From CAZMUQ01 sp964569845 (GTDB lineage Archaea > Thermoproteota > Bathyarchaeia > Hecatellales > Hecatellaceae), in contig CAZMUQ010000001.1 in the NCBI GenBank assembly GCA_964569845.1, forward strand, positions 78,325 through 142,324: 64,000 nt of DNA. The letters run 5' to 3'. This document shows, one piece after another, positions 51,667-59,153 of this stretch. The position numbers were made by a program, and so were the translations under genes. Position 1 is the stretch's first letter. Each line of letters starts with the position of its first letter. Under the pieces are notes generated by a model. The model did not search any database and had not been told where the DNA came from. It was given only the letters and a program-made list of their open reading frames with translations.

Positions 51667-53058
51667 TTAAAGAATAGGGTAGTGTTGGAACATTAATAGT
51701 AATGTTGCAAGAATAAGTTGAGGTACAGCTATTGCAAGTCCTGGTTTAATCCAGTCTATAAAGTTTATGTACCTATTTCTCTCCTTCTCAATGATTCCTA
51801 TAGCTACAATGTTTGCTGTACTTCCAATCATGGTTAAGTTTCCAAGGTAACATGCACCAAATAGAAGACCCCACCATGCTGGAAATATGTGGTATCCGTA
51901 AGCTTCAAGCCCATGCACAATGGATATTAATGTTGCAACTGCAAGAATGTTATCCATAAATGCGCTTAAAATACCAGCAGTCCAAGTTATTATTGTTGTC
52001 ATAAGCATAGGATTTCCTCCAGCCATGGAAACAGTACCTTCAGCCATAAGCTTAGATACTCCAGTGTAGGCTAATGTTCCAACAGAGGTAAAGAAGAAGA
52101 TGAAGAAAACAAGAGACCACCATTCAACTCTACGTTCAATTATTTCTCTAGCTTTCTCCTTACTTAGAAATAGGGATATTCCAGCCATAACAACAGGAAC
52201 AGCAAGTAGCAAGCTATTTTTGGGTAGATGCATAAATTCTTCAAGAGGATGATGAATTGCAAGTCCTCCAATGGTTGAAAGGAAAACAATCCATGGTATA
52301 AGCATGCTTCTATGAGTAACCTTTTCACCACCATCTGTTGATGATCCCATCTCCACACCTAAAGTTTTCATTCTATAGTTCAATGTTCCAACGTAAGATT
52401 TCCAATAAATAAGGGCTAAGAAAATTGTTAACAATAAAACCACGATTCCTACTGGTGTTGCCCAATGAATAAAATCTAGAAATGTTAGGTTTCCTTCAAA
52501 GGCTATAAGAACACCTATAGGGTTACCTATAACTGTAAAGCTGCTTCCAACGTTTGTAGCCATAACGGTTGCTATAACCATAGGTAGAACATCAAGGTCA
52601 TATTTCTTGGTGATACGTAGAGTTAAGGCGGTTATAAATAGAATTGAGGTAACTTCATCAACCAAAGCTGCAAACATTGCTGAAAGTATAAGTAGTCCTG
52701 AGAAAAGTAGGCTACCACTTCTACTAAAGACTTTAAAAAGAAGGTTTAAAAGATACTCAAAAAAGCCTTTCTCTTCAAGAAACCCTATAATGGTCATCAT
52801 ACCTAAGAGGAAAAGTATAACATCAAAATGTGCATATTTTATTACTAAAGGTACCGTTAAAACCCCTGTAAAAAGCATTAAAGCTACACCTGAAAATGCA
52901 AATGCAACTCTAAGCCTCCAGAAAAATATTGCACCAAGAATTACTCCAAGAAAACATGTAACAGATATTATTTGGCTGGGTTGAAGATTAAGCATTAAAG
53001 ATAGAAGTGTAACTATGGTGATCCCTGCAATGTATGATGCAACACTAGCATAACCCAT
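51667..53058 (-). CDS. ArsB/NhaD family ion transporter
   Basis: A 463-aa membrane protein with about 12 spans of the ion transporter superfamily that includes ArsB, NhaD and SLC13 carriers. Recognisable regions: LFLLGMMTIIGFLEEKGFFE, ILSAMFAALVDEVTSILFIT, TNVGSSFTVIGNPIGVLIAF (a hairpin-loop region) and TAGILSAFMDNILAVATLIS. The mirrored hairpins fit the SLC13 fold. It could move sodium, arsenite or a carboxylate; no arsR or arsenate reductase gene is close, so arsenite is not favoured. Convergent with polB. Confidence 0.88.
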   Translation of the reverse strand: MGYASVASYIAGITIVTLLSLMLNLQPSQIISVTCFLGVILGAIFFWRLRVAFAFSGVALMLFTGVLTVPLVIKYAHFDVILFLLGMMTIIGFLEEKGFFEYLLNLLFKVFSRSGSLLFSGLLILSAMFAALVDEVTSILFITALTLRITKKYDLDVLPMVIATVMATNVGSSFTVIGNPIGVLIAFEGNLTFLDFIHWATPVGIVVLLLTIFLALIYWKSYVGTLNYRMKTLGVEMGSSTDGGEKVTHRSMLIPWIVFLSTIGGLAIHHPLEEFMHLPKNSLLLAVPVVMAGISLFLSKEKAREIIERRVEWWSLVFFIFFFTSVGTLAYTGVSKLMAEGTVSMAGGNPMLMTTIITWTAGILSAFMDNILAVATLISIVHGLEAYGYHIFPAWWGLLFGACYLGNLTMIGSTANIVAIGIIEKERNRYINFIDWIKPGLAIAVPQLILATLLLMFQHYPIL

Positions 53059-53132
53059 TTATCATCATAAAGATATACTTTAGATAACTATGTATATTTA
53101 AGTTTATACCTAACAAACCTAACAATACAAGT

Positions 53133-54059
53133 TTAACGGTTTACATATGTTAACCAAAACTCGTAATCTAAGTTTTCACCTCTAACAATCTTTAAATATT
53201 CCTGTTGAAGCTTAATAGTTAGTTTTCCAGGTTTTCCATCACCAATTCTTCTACCATCAACCTCACAAATAGGGGCTACTTCAGTTGCTGTACCAGTAAA
53301 GAAGGCTTCATCAGCATTGTAAAGCATATCCTTATCTATATTTACCTTTTCAACTTTATATCCAAGGTTTTCAGCGATTTTAATGATGCTATCTCTTGTT
53401 ATGCCTAAAAGTATTGTTGAATCATCTGGCGGAGTATATAAAACCTCATTTTTAACTATAAAAATGTTTTCACCTGGACCCTCAGCAATAAACCCGTTTT
53501 CATCAAGCATTAAAGCTTCATCATATCCATCCATAACAGCATCAATCTTGGCAAGTATAGAGTTTACGTATATTCCTGTAGCTTTAACATTCGGGGGGAA
53601 AGCTTTCTTTGGAATCCTAGTATAAGGGGAAAGTTTAACTTTAACACCTCTTTTAAGGCTTTCCTCCCCGAGGTAAGCCCCCCAAGGCCAAACTGCAATT
53701 GCAACTTCAACAGGACTACCTAGGGGGTTAAGACCCATTTCTCCGTAGCCTCGAAAAACTATAGGCCGTATGTAGCATTCATCTAGATTGTTAACTTTAA
53801 CAGTTTCAGCAACAGCATCTGAAAGAGTATCAATAGTATAGGGAATCTCAATTTTTATAGCCTTAGCAGACCTAAAAAGCCTTTCTATATGGTCTCTTAA
53901 CCTAAAAATTGCTGGACCTTTAGGGGTTTTATAGCATCTTATACCCTCAAAAACACCACTACCATAATGGAGTGTATGAGTTAAAACATGGATTTTTGCT
54001 TCATTCCATTCGATAAATTTACCATTAAACCATATGTACTTAGTTTCACTTACAGGCAT
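53133..54059 (-). CDS. ilvE: branched-chain amino acid aminotransferase
   Basis: A 308-aa fold-type IV PLP enzyme for the last step of leucine, isoleucine and valine synthesis. Landmarks: WNEAKIHVLTHTLHYGSGVF and EGIRCYKTPKGPAIFRLRDH at the N-terminus, the PLP lysine in PNVKATGIYVNSILAK, EALMLDENGFIAEGPGENIF and GITRDSIIKIAENLGY, then EAFFTGTATEVAPI. Normal length. It begins near a 26-bp perfect palindrome and a TATA candidate (54093-54100, minus strand). The LeuA, LeuC and LeuD enzymes of the same pathway are encoded at 4-15 kb. Confidence 0.94.
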   Translation of the reverse strand: MPVSETKYIWFNGKFIEWNEAKIHVLTHTLHYGSGVFEGIRCYKTPKGPAIFRLRDHIERLFRSAKAIKIEIPYTIDTLSDAVAETVKVNNLDECYIRPIVFRGYGEMGLNPLGSPVEVAIAVWPWGAYLGEESLKRGVKVKLSPYTRIPKKAFPPNVKATGIYVNSILAKIDAVMDGYDEALMLDENGFIAEGPGENIFIVKNEVLYTPPDDSTILLGITRDSIIKIAENLGYKVEKVNIDKDMLYNADEAFFTGTATEVAPICEVDGRRIGDGKPGKLTIKLQQEYLKIVRGENLDYEFWLTYVNR

Positions 54060-54106
54060 AGATTACACCTTAAAGGGAGTTTAACCATTGTGTTTATAAG
54101 GTGTTT

Positions 54107-54132
54107 TACATCCAAAAATATTTTTGGATGTA
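54107..54132. promoter_or_regulatory. 26-bp perfect palindrome between ilvE and cofC
   Basis: TACATCCAAAAAT (54107-54119) is followed without spacer by its exact reverse complement, ending at 54132. It lies in the 118-nt divergent space between ilvE (start 54059) and cofC (start 54178). TATA candidates lie on both sides: CTTATAAAC for ilvE (54092-54100) and ATTATAAAT for cofC (54151-54159, about 25 nt before its TTG). The site is thus just upstream of both promoters, the usual place for an archaeal activator or a shared operator. The core TCCAAAAA is also seen in the 14-mer at 7006 and 11405. Confidence 0.6.
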
Positions 54133-54177
54133 GGATTTAAGAGTTGAGGATTATAAATGTTTTAGGTTGAAATAGTA

Positions 54178-54840
54178 TTGACCTTAAAGATTTATGTTGT
54201 TATTCCAGTTAAAAGTCTTAAGAATGTTAAAAGTAGACTTTCAACAATACTTTCAAAGGAAACTCGGCATAGGTTAACATTTAAAATGCTTTTAGATGTA
54301 CTGCATACAGTTAAACAAGTTAAAAATATTTGGGAGATTCTGGTTGTAAGTTCGGATAAAAAAATTTTAAATTTTGCTAGGGATCTTGGTGTGGAAACTT
54401 TGCAGGAGGAAAAAGATTCCGGTGTAAATTCTGCTATAAGCTGTGCATTAAATCATCTCCAATATGATGAAGATTCCGCTCTTCTTATCCTACCTTCAGA
54501 TATACCGCTTATTACACCAAGAGATGTTAATATTGCTATTAACCTAGGATTGGAAAAGCAAAGTATTACAATCTCTCCTTCATTAAGATTTGATGGTACT
54601 AATCTTCTCTTACTTAATCCTCCAAAAGTTATTCCAACATTCTATGAGGATGATAGTTTCCATAAACATGTTGCTGAAGCTTTTAAAAGAAATGTAAAGG
54701 TTAAGCTTTATGTTTCATGGAGGGTTATGCTTGATGTTGATGAAACTGAAGACCTTAAAATGCTTACTATGATTGATGAAGAAACTTTTACAAGCAGATT
54801 TGTAAGTAAAAAGTTTAAGGAGATAGGTTTAAAGCTTTAA
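54178..54840 (+). CDS. cofC: 2-phospho-L-lactate guanylyltransferase (F420 synthesis)
   Basis: A 220-aa nucleotidyltransferase that activates 2-phospholactate (or a related three-carbon phosphoacid) with GTP for coenzyme F420. Motifs: IYVVIPVKSLKNVKSRLSTI (residues ~4-23), GVNSAISCALNHL and LLILPSDIPLITPRDV, which holds the metal-binding Asp. The end LDVDETEDLKMLTMIDEETF is typical. The start is TTG with a TATA box ~25 nt upstream, implying a leaderless message. Its 3' end overlaps the 3' end of cofD, encoded on the opposite strand, by 26 nt. Confidence 0.92.
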   Translation: MTLKIYVVIPVKSLKNVKSRLSTILSKETRHRLTFKMLLDVLHTVKQVKNIWEILVVSSDKKILNFARDLGVETLQEEKDSGVNSAISCALNHLQYDEDSALLILPSDIPLITPRDVNIAINLGLEKQSITISPSLRFDGTNLLLLNPPKVIPTFYEDDSFHKHVAEAFKRNVKVKLYVSWRVMLDVDETEDLKMLTMIDEETFTSRFVSKKFKEIGLKL

Positions 54841-55753
54841 GACAAAATTTTGCAAGCCTAACTTCATCTTTAAGATTTTTCATTAAAATATTTGCTGTTA
54901 AACATTTTAAGCCAAGTTTTTCAATCATATCTTTAATTTTTATATCCCTATTATCGATAACAAAGATTCCAACAAACTCCTTATATAATTCTGCAATTTT
55001 AAAGGGTGAAATAGGAGTTAAACCTAAACCTTTCATAAGAGTTCCAGCAGGTCCACTTACGGGCGAGTTTCCAATTATCGGGGAAACTGCTAAAACTTTA
55101 CTTTTAAGTTTTCTTAGCTTTTTCAGCATGCCAGGTATAAGTATGATAGGTTTTATGCTTGTAATAGGATTTGCTGGGCAAACTATTATTCCATCAGATT
55201 TTAAAAGAAAATTTAAAGCTTCAATGTTTACTTTAGCCTTCTCAATACCACTATATTTAACATCTAAGACTTTGACTTTTCCACGTTTTTTAACCCAAAA
55301 TTCTTGTAGATGAATTTCCTTATTAACAGTTTTTATTCTTGTTTCAACCCAACTATTTGTTGCTGGAAAAATTTTTACTTTAACATTTAAAGATTTACAA
55401 AGAATTTTTGTCACCTCTGTTAAGGTTAAACCTTTAGCTAAAAGGTTTGTTCTATAAATGTGGGTTGCAAGGTCCATATCTCCAATGTTAAACCATGATT
55501 CTAGCTTGTAGCGTTTAAGCATTTTTTGAAAGTTGAATGTATCCCCTTTAATTCCCCAGCCTCTTTTTTTATCCAGTATACCTGCAAACATGTACATTGT
55601 AGTATCTAAATCGGGACATACTGTAAGACCATGAATCTTGAAGTTATCTCCAACATTAACTATAACTGCCATGTTTTTTTCTGGAACTATTCTTGCTAAA
55701 CCTCTAAGAAGTTTTGCGGACCCTGTTCCTCCAGCTAATACAGTAATTTTCAA
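54815..55753 (-). CDS. cofD: 2-phospho-L-lactate transferase (F420 synthesis)
   Basis: A 312-aa enzyme joining the activated phospholactyl unit to Fo, giving F420-0. Landmarks: ITVLAGGTGSAKLLRGLARI (residues 3-22), VIVNVGDNFKIHGLTVCPDL, WFNIGDMDLATHIYRTNLLA and IVCPANPITSIKPIILIPG, and SPIIGNSPVSGPAGTLMKGL near the C-terminus. Length is standard. Convergent with cofC, with a 26-nt tail overlap. 2 nt downstream of the M20 peptidase gene on the same strand, which suggests joint transcription. Fo synthase and CofE are not in the window. Confidence 0.95.
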   Translation of the reverse strand: MKITVLAGGTGSAKLLRGLARIVPEKNMAVIVNVGDNFKIHGLTVCPDLDTTMYMFAGILDKKRGWGIKGDTFNFQKMLKRYKLESWFNIGDMDLATHIYRTNLLAKGLTLTEVTKILCKSLNVKVKIFPATNSWVETRIKTVNKEIHLQEFWVKKRGKVKVLDVKYSGIEKAKVNIEALNFLLKSDGIIVCPANPITSIKPIILIPGMLKKLRKLKSKVLAVSPIIGNSPVSGPAGTLMKGLGLTPISPFKIAELYKEFVGIFVIDNRDIKIKDMIEKLGLKCLTANILMKNLKDEVRLAKFCLKALNLSP

Positions 55754-55755
55754 GT

Positions 55756-56889
55756 TTAACCTTCCCCGCCTAGGATGTTTAAAACAGTCTTATAAACAAG
55801 TAAAGTTCCATAGTATAGGTTTCTTATATCTTCATATTCGTCTTTAACATGAGCTTGACCTTGAGTTCCAGGTCCCATACAAATTGTTGGAATACCTAGC
55901 ATTTGATTAAAAAATGCAGCATCAACCCAACCTTTAGCTATGGATAGTTTAGGTTTAAATTTAATTTGTTTCACAGTTTTTATTGCAGCTTTAACAATTT
56001 CATGTTTTAAACTTACAAGGTAGCCTTCATGGAAGGAGTCTAAATTTATGTTGAAATCTTTTTTTAAAGTTTCTTTTACAAGTTTAAAAATTCTTTTTTC
56101 AGCTTTCTCTCTTTTTTCCTTAGGTAAAGCTCTATAATTTATTGTTAGATTACATTGGTCAGGTATTCTTGTAGCCCAACCATCAGTATTTATTTTTGTT
56201 ACACTTACAACAGCTTTCTCTTTTAATGGTTTAAGCATTAAGGGAAGTTTAGCATTTCTTATAGCTTCCACAACGCTTATAGCTCTATAGATTGCATTTA
56301 CAGCTTTTTCAGGCTCTGATGAGTGGTATGCTTTTCCATAAACTTTTAATGTAAAATTTCCGATACCTCTACAGCCAACTACTATATCAGCAACTTTACT
56401 TTTAGCGTGAATATGGTGGTCTAAGCATATCCCAAAATTAGCTTTAACTTTACCAATCAAGATTTTTCTAGCTTCATCCTTATCACTTTCTTCTCTACTT
56501 GTAAATAGGAAAATTACTTTACCATTTGGAGGTTTAAAGCTGAAAATTCTTGCAATTTCAATCATAGCTGCAACACCAGACTTGTTATCAGAAGCTCCAA
56601 GACCGTAAACTTTACCATTAGCAACTATACCAGCATAAGGGTTTATACTCCAATTTCCAATAGGGGGAACAGTATCTATATGTGAGTTTAAAAGTATAGT
56701 TTTCTTTCCTTTACCAACCTCAACTATAACATCATAATATTTGTCTATTTTTGGCCTATAACCAAAATCCTCAAGTATTTTTGAAACTTTTTCAGCAACT
56801 TCTTTTTCCTTAGAACTTAAGCTTGGCGTTTGAACAAGTTTTATTAAAGTTTTAACTAAAAAATCCTTGTTAATAGTTTTTAGCCCCAT
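55756..56889 (-). CDS. M20 family metallopeptidase/deacylase (ArgE/DapE/LysK-like)
   Basis: A 377-aa zinc amidohydrolase. Motifs: TILLNSHIDTVPPIGNWSIN (first metal His and Asp), VYGLGASDNKSGVAAMIEIA (shared metal Asp), FTSREESDKDEARKIL (the catalytic Glu pair), GICLDHHIHAK, and near the end TICMGPGTQGQAHVKDEYED (last His). A dimerisation lid lies between. It may deacylate an amino acid such as acetylornithine or LysW-carried lysine, but LysW is not encoded nearby, so the substrate is open. The gene lies 2 nt upstream of cofD. Its start is near the scaffold gap, but it is complete. Confidence 0.88.
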   Translation of the reverse strand: MGLKTINKDFLVKTLIKLVQTPSLSSKEKEVAEKVSKILEDFGYRPKIDKYYDVIVEVGKGKKTILLNSHIDTVPPIGNWSINPYAGIVANGKVYGLGASDNKSGVAAMIEIARIFSFKPPNGKVIFLFTSREESDKDEARKILIGKVKANFGICLDHHIHAKSKVADIVVGCRGIGNFTLKVYGKAYHSSEPEKAVNAIYRAISVVEAIRNAKLPLMLKPLKEKAVVSVTKINTDGWATRIPDQCNLTINYRALPKEKREKAEKRIFKLVKETLKKDFNINLDSFHEGYLVSLKHEIVKAAIKTVKQIKFKPKLSIAKGWVDAAFFNQMLGIPTICMGPGTQGQAHVKDEYEDIRNLYYGTLLVYKTVLNILGGEG

Positions 56890-56907
56890 AGCCTTAACTA
56901 TGTTAAT

Positions 56908-57117
56908 TTAGATGTTAAAAACTTTCACGTCTATCCTGCTGGCTTTCATAAATTGATGCTTCNNNNNNNNNNNNNNNNNNNNNNNNNNNNNNNNNNNNNN
57001 NNNNNNNNNNNNNNNNNNNNNNNNNNNNNNNNNNNNNNNNNNNNNNNNNNNNNNNNNNNNNNTTAGATGTTAAAAACTTTCACGTCTATCCTGCTGGCTT
57101 TCATAAATTGATGCTTC
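56908..57117. other. 100-N scaffold gap flanked by an exact 55-bp repeat (assembly artefact)
   Basis: Bases 56908-56962 and 57063-57117 are identical over 55 nt, and between them are exactly 100 Ns. Both copies encode the last residues of the ClC protein on the minus strand. An overlap of 55 bases is a common k-mer length in de Bruijn assemblies, and 100 Ns is the standard filler for an unknown gap. The simplest reading is that the two contigs truly overlap and nothing is missing; then the M20 gene start and the ClC stop are ~25 nt apart. Confidence 0.9.
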
Positions 57118-58401
57118 ACCTGAAAGAGCATAAGATATTGCTGAAGCAAGCATTAATGGAACAAGCAAAGAATAACCTCCTGTCATCTCTGAAACCATTA
57201 TTATTGAGGCTATAGGAACTTTTGCTGCTCCAGCAAAAAATGCAGCCATTCCTACAAGAGCAAAAATTTCAGGTTGGGTAACTATCTCAGGAAAAAATAT
57301 GTAGAATATTTGCCCCAGTACACCACCAAGCATAGCTCCTATGTAAAGGGATGGTGCAAAAACTCCTCCACTACCACCAGAACCTATTGTAAAAGATGTT
57401 GCTAAAATTTTTGCAAAAACAAGCATTACCATCAGCATTAAAGGAATTTGAGCAGAGAAAGTTGCCTGAATATGGTTATATCCCATACCTAAAATTTGTG
57501 GAAATAAAAGTGCTATAACTCCTACAGCTAATCCTCCTAGTGAAGGTTTAAACATGCTAGGTAGAGGAAGTTTCTGGAATAAGTTTCTTACACCATAAAA
57601 TATTTTTACGTACAAGATGGCAATGAAGGCACAGATAAAACCTAAAATTCCGAAGAATACAAGTTCTAAAGGATCTCTAAAAGTATAGTATGGTGTTTCA
57701 AACATTGTTTCCCATCCAAATATTAATGCAAAAATAGAGTACCCAACAACTGACGCTATAATTGCAGGAATAAGAGCTTCAACCTCAAAATCTCTCCTAT
57801 ATAAAACCTCAACCCCAAAAAATGCTGCCCCTAAAGGAGCTTTAAAAATGCTCCCTATTCCAGCTGCAACACCTGTAGCAACCATTATTCTTCTGTCAGG
57901 AATTTCAAGGTTAAGAATTTTAGCAAGAAGAGAGCTAAGACCTCCACCTATTTGAGCTACTGGTCCTTCTCTACCTGCACTTCCACCGGAACCTATAGTT
58001 ATTGAGGAAGCTACAGTTTTTATAATGGGAACTCTTGCCCTTATACTTCCCCAATGTTTATGGTAAGCTGAGATTACAGCATCTGTTCCATGGCCTTCAG
58101 CTTCAGGTGCAAGTAGGTAAATTATTGGTCCAGCAATTAATCCTCCTAAGGCAGGTATTAAAACTATTATCCAAGAGTTTCCTAGATTTGCAGGTATAAT
58201 GCTTAGGAAAAAAATTGTTGATAGATCTAGCAGCCAATAGAATATTGCTGTACCTAACCCTCCCATAATGCCAATAATAGCTCCAAGTAAAACCCATTTT
58301 TGAATATACCTAAAATATACTACTCTTAATCCTACCCTTATAGAAACCTCATGAAGTTTAACCCTTAATCTATCAAAGATTGTTAAAGCTCTTTTTTTCA
58401 A
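57070..58401 (-). CDS. ClC family chloride channel/transporter
   Basis: A 443-aa ClC protein with the typical ~18-helix fold. The region GSGGSAGREGPVAQIGGGLS holds the gating glutamate (in GREGP). The internal helix I/H region reads GAAFFGVEVLYRRDFEVEAL: the residue corresponding to the proton-path glutamate of E. coli ClC (second E of IIEEM) is Val here, as in channel-type members. TSFTIGSGGSGGVFAPSLYI is the second anion-site loop. No CBS domains. Divergent from the TrkA-type gene. The stop codon lies within the duplicated sequence beside the scaffold gap. Confidence 0.92.
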   Translation of the reverse strand: MKKRALTIFDRLRVKLHEVSIRVGLRVVYFRYIQKWVLLGAIIGIMGGLGTAIFYWLLDLSTIFFLSIIPANLGNSWIIVLIPALGGLIAGPIIYLLAPEAEGHGTDAVISAYHKHWGSIRARVPIIKTVASSITIGSGGSAGREGPVAQIGGGLSSLLAKILNLEIPDRRIMVATGVAAGIGSIFKAPLGAAFFGVEVLYRRDFEVEALIPAIIASVVGYSIFALIFGWETMFETPYYTFRDPLELVFFGILGFICAFIAILYVKIFYGVRNLFQKLPLPSMFKPSLGGLAVGVIALLFPQILGMGYNHIQATFSAQIPLMLMVMLVFAKILATSFTIGSGGSGGVFAPSLYIGAMLGGVLGQIFYIFFPEIVTQPEIFALVGMAAFFAGAAKVPIASIIMVSEMTGGYSLLVPLMLASAISYALSGEASIYESQQDRRESF

Positions 58402-58489
58402 ACTTTTTTAAACACCCTACTTAAGCTTAGCCATTACAGCCTAAACTTTACAACAAAAACTTAATTCTTAGTTTTTCCTAAAAATTTTT

Positions 58490-59137
58490 ATGCATGCAAT
58501 TATTGTTGGTGGTGGAGGAGTCGGTGAGGCTACTGCTATTAGGCTTAGTATGGAAGGTTGGAGAGTTACTGTAATTGATAAAAATCCTAAAGTTTGTGAA
58601 AGACTTATCCGCAGAGCTCCTAAGGTTGAAGTTCAATGTGGGGAAGCTACAAACCCTCATACACTTGAGGATGCTGGAATTAGGGATGCTGATGCATTTA
58701 TAGCAACAACTGGTGAAGATGATACTAATGTTATGGCTGCTATTCTTGCAAAAACTTACGGGGTTAAGAAGATTATTGTAAGAATAAAGGATCCAACGTT
58801 TATGGAAACATGTAAAACTGTGGGATTATCACTTATAGTAAATCCAGCAGAATCTGCAGCAATTCAGATTGATTCTCTACTTAAAGGTATAGGGCTTATA
58901 GATGTGGTAGGTTTAACACGTAAAGATATTGAGGTTACTCAGCTGGTTGTTGGGAAAGATTTTAAAGGTGAAAATAAACATCTAGGAGAAACTGAAATTT
59001 GTAAAGATAAAAATCTCCACCCAATCCTTATTATCCGCAATGGTGAAGTTGAGATTCCTAAAAGAGATTTTAAGCTTAAACGTGGTGATAAAATTTTACT
59101 TTTAAGGAAGAAGGGGTTTTTTGAAACCTTAATTTAG
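58490..59137 (+). CDS. TrkA-type NAD-binding potassium transport regulator
   Basis: A 215-aa protein made of an N-terminal RCK/TrkA-N domain (MHAIIVGGGGVGEATAIRLS with the GxGxxG loop, then the acidic end of strand 2 VTVIDKNPKVCERL) and a C-terminal TrkA-C domain (residues ~130-215; LGETEICKDKNLHPILIIRN and LKRGDKILLLRKKG). Such proteins gate Trk/Ktr potassium carriers, but no TrkH/TrkG gene is present. It sits between two ClC genes and could instead couple to them or to an unlinked potassium transporter. A 'GEDDTNVMAAILAKTYG' segment is typical of the family. Confidence 0.9.
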   Translation: MHAIIVGGGGVGEATAIRLSMEGWRVTVIDKNPKVCERLIRRAPKVEVQCGEATNPHTLEDAGIRDADAFIATTGEDDTNVMAAILAKTYGVKKIIVRIKDPTFMETCKTVGLSLIVNPAESAAIQIDSLLKGIGLIDVVGLTRKDIEVTQLVVGKDFKGENKHLGETEICKDKNLHPILIIRNGEVEIPKRDFKLKRGDKILLLRKKGFFETLI

Positions 59138-59153
59138 ATTAACATACTTAGCT

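Noticed and set aside
51667..53058. Arsenite resistance operon
   Set aside because: The permease belongs to the broad ArsB/NhaD superfamily but no arsenic regulator, reductase or ATPase is adjacent.
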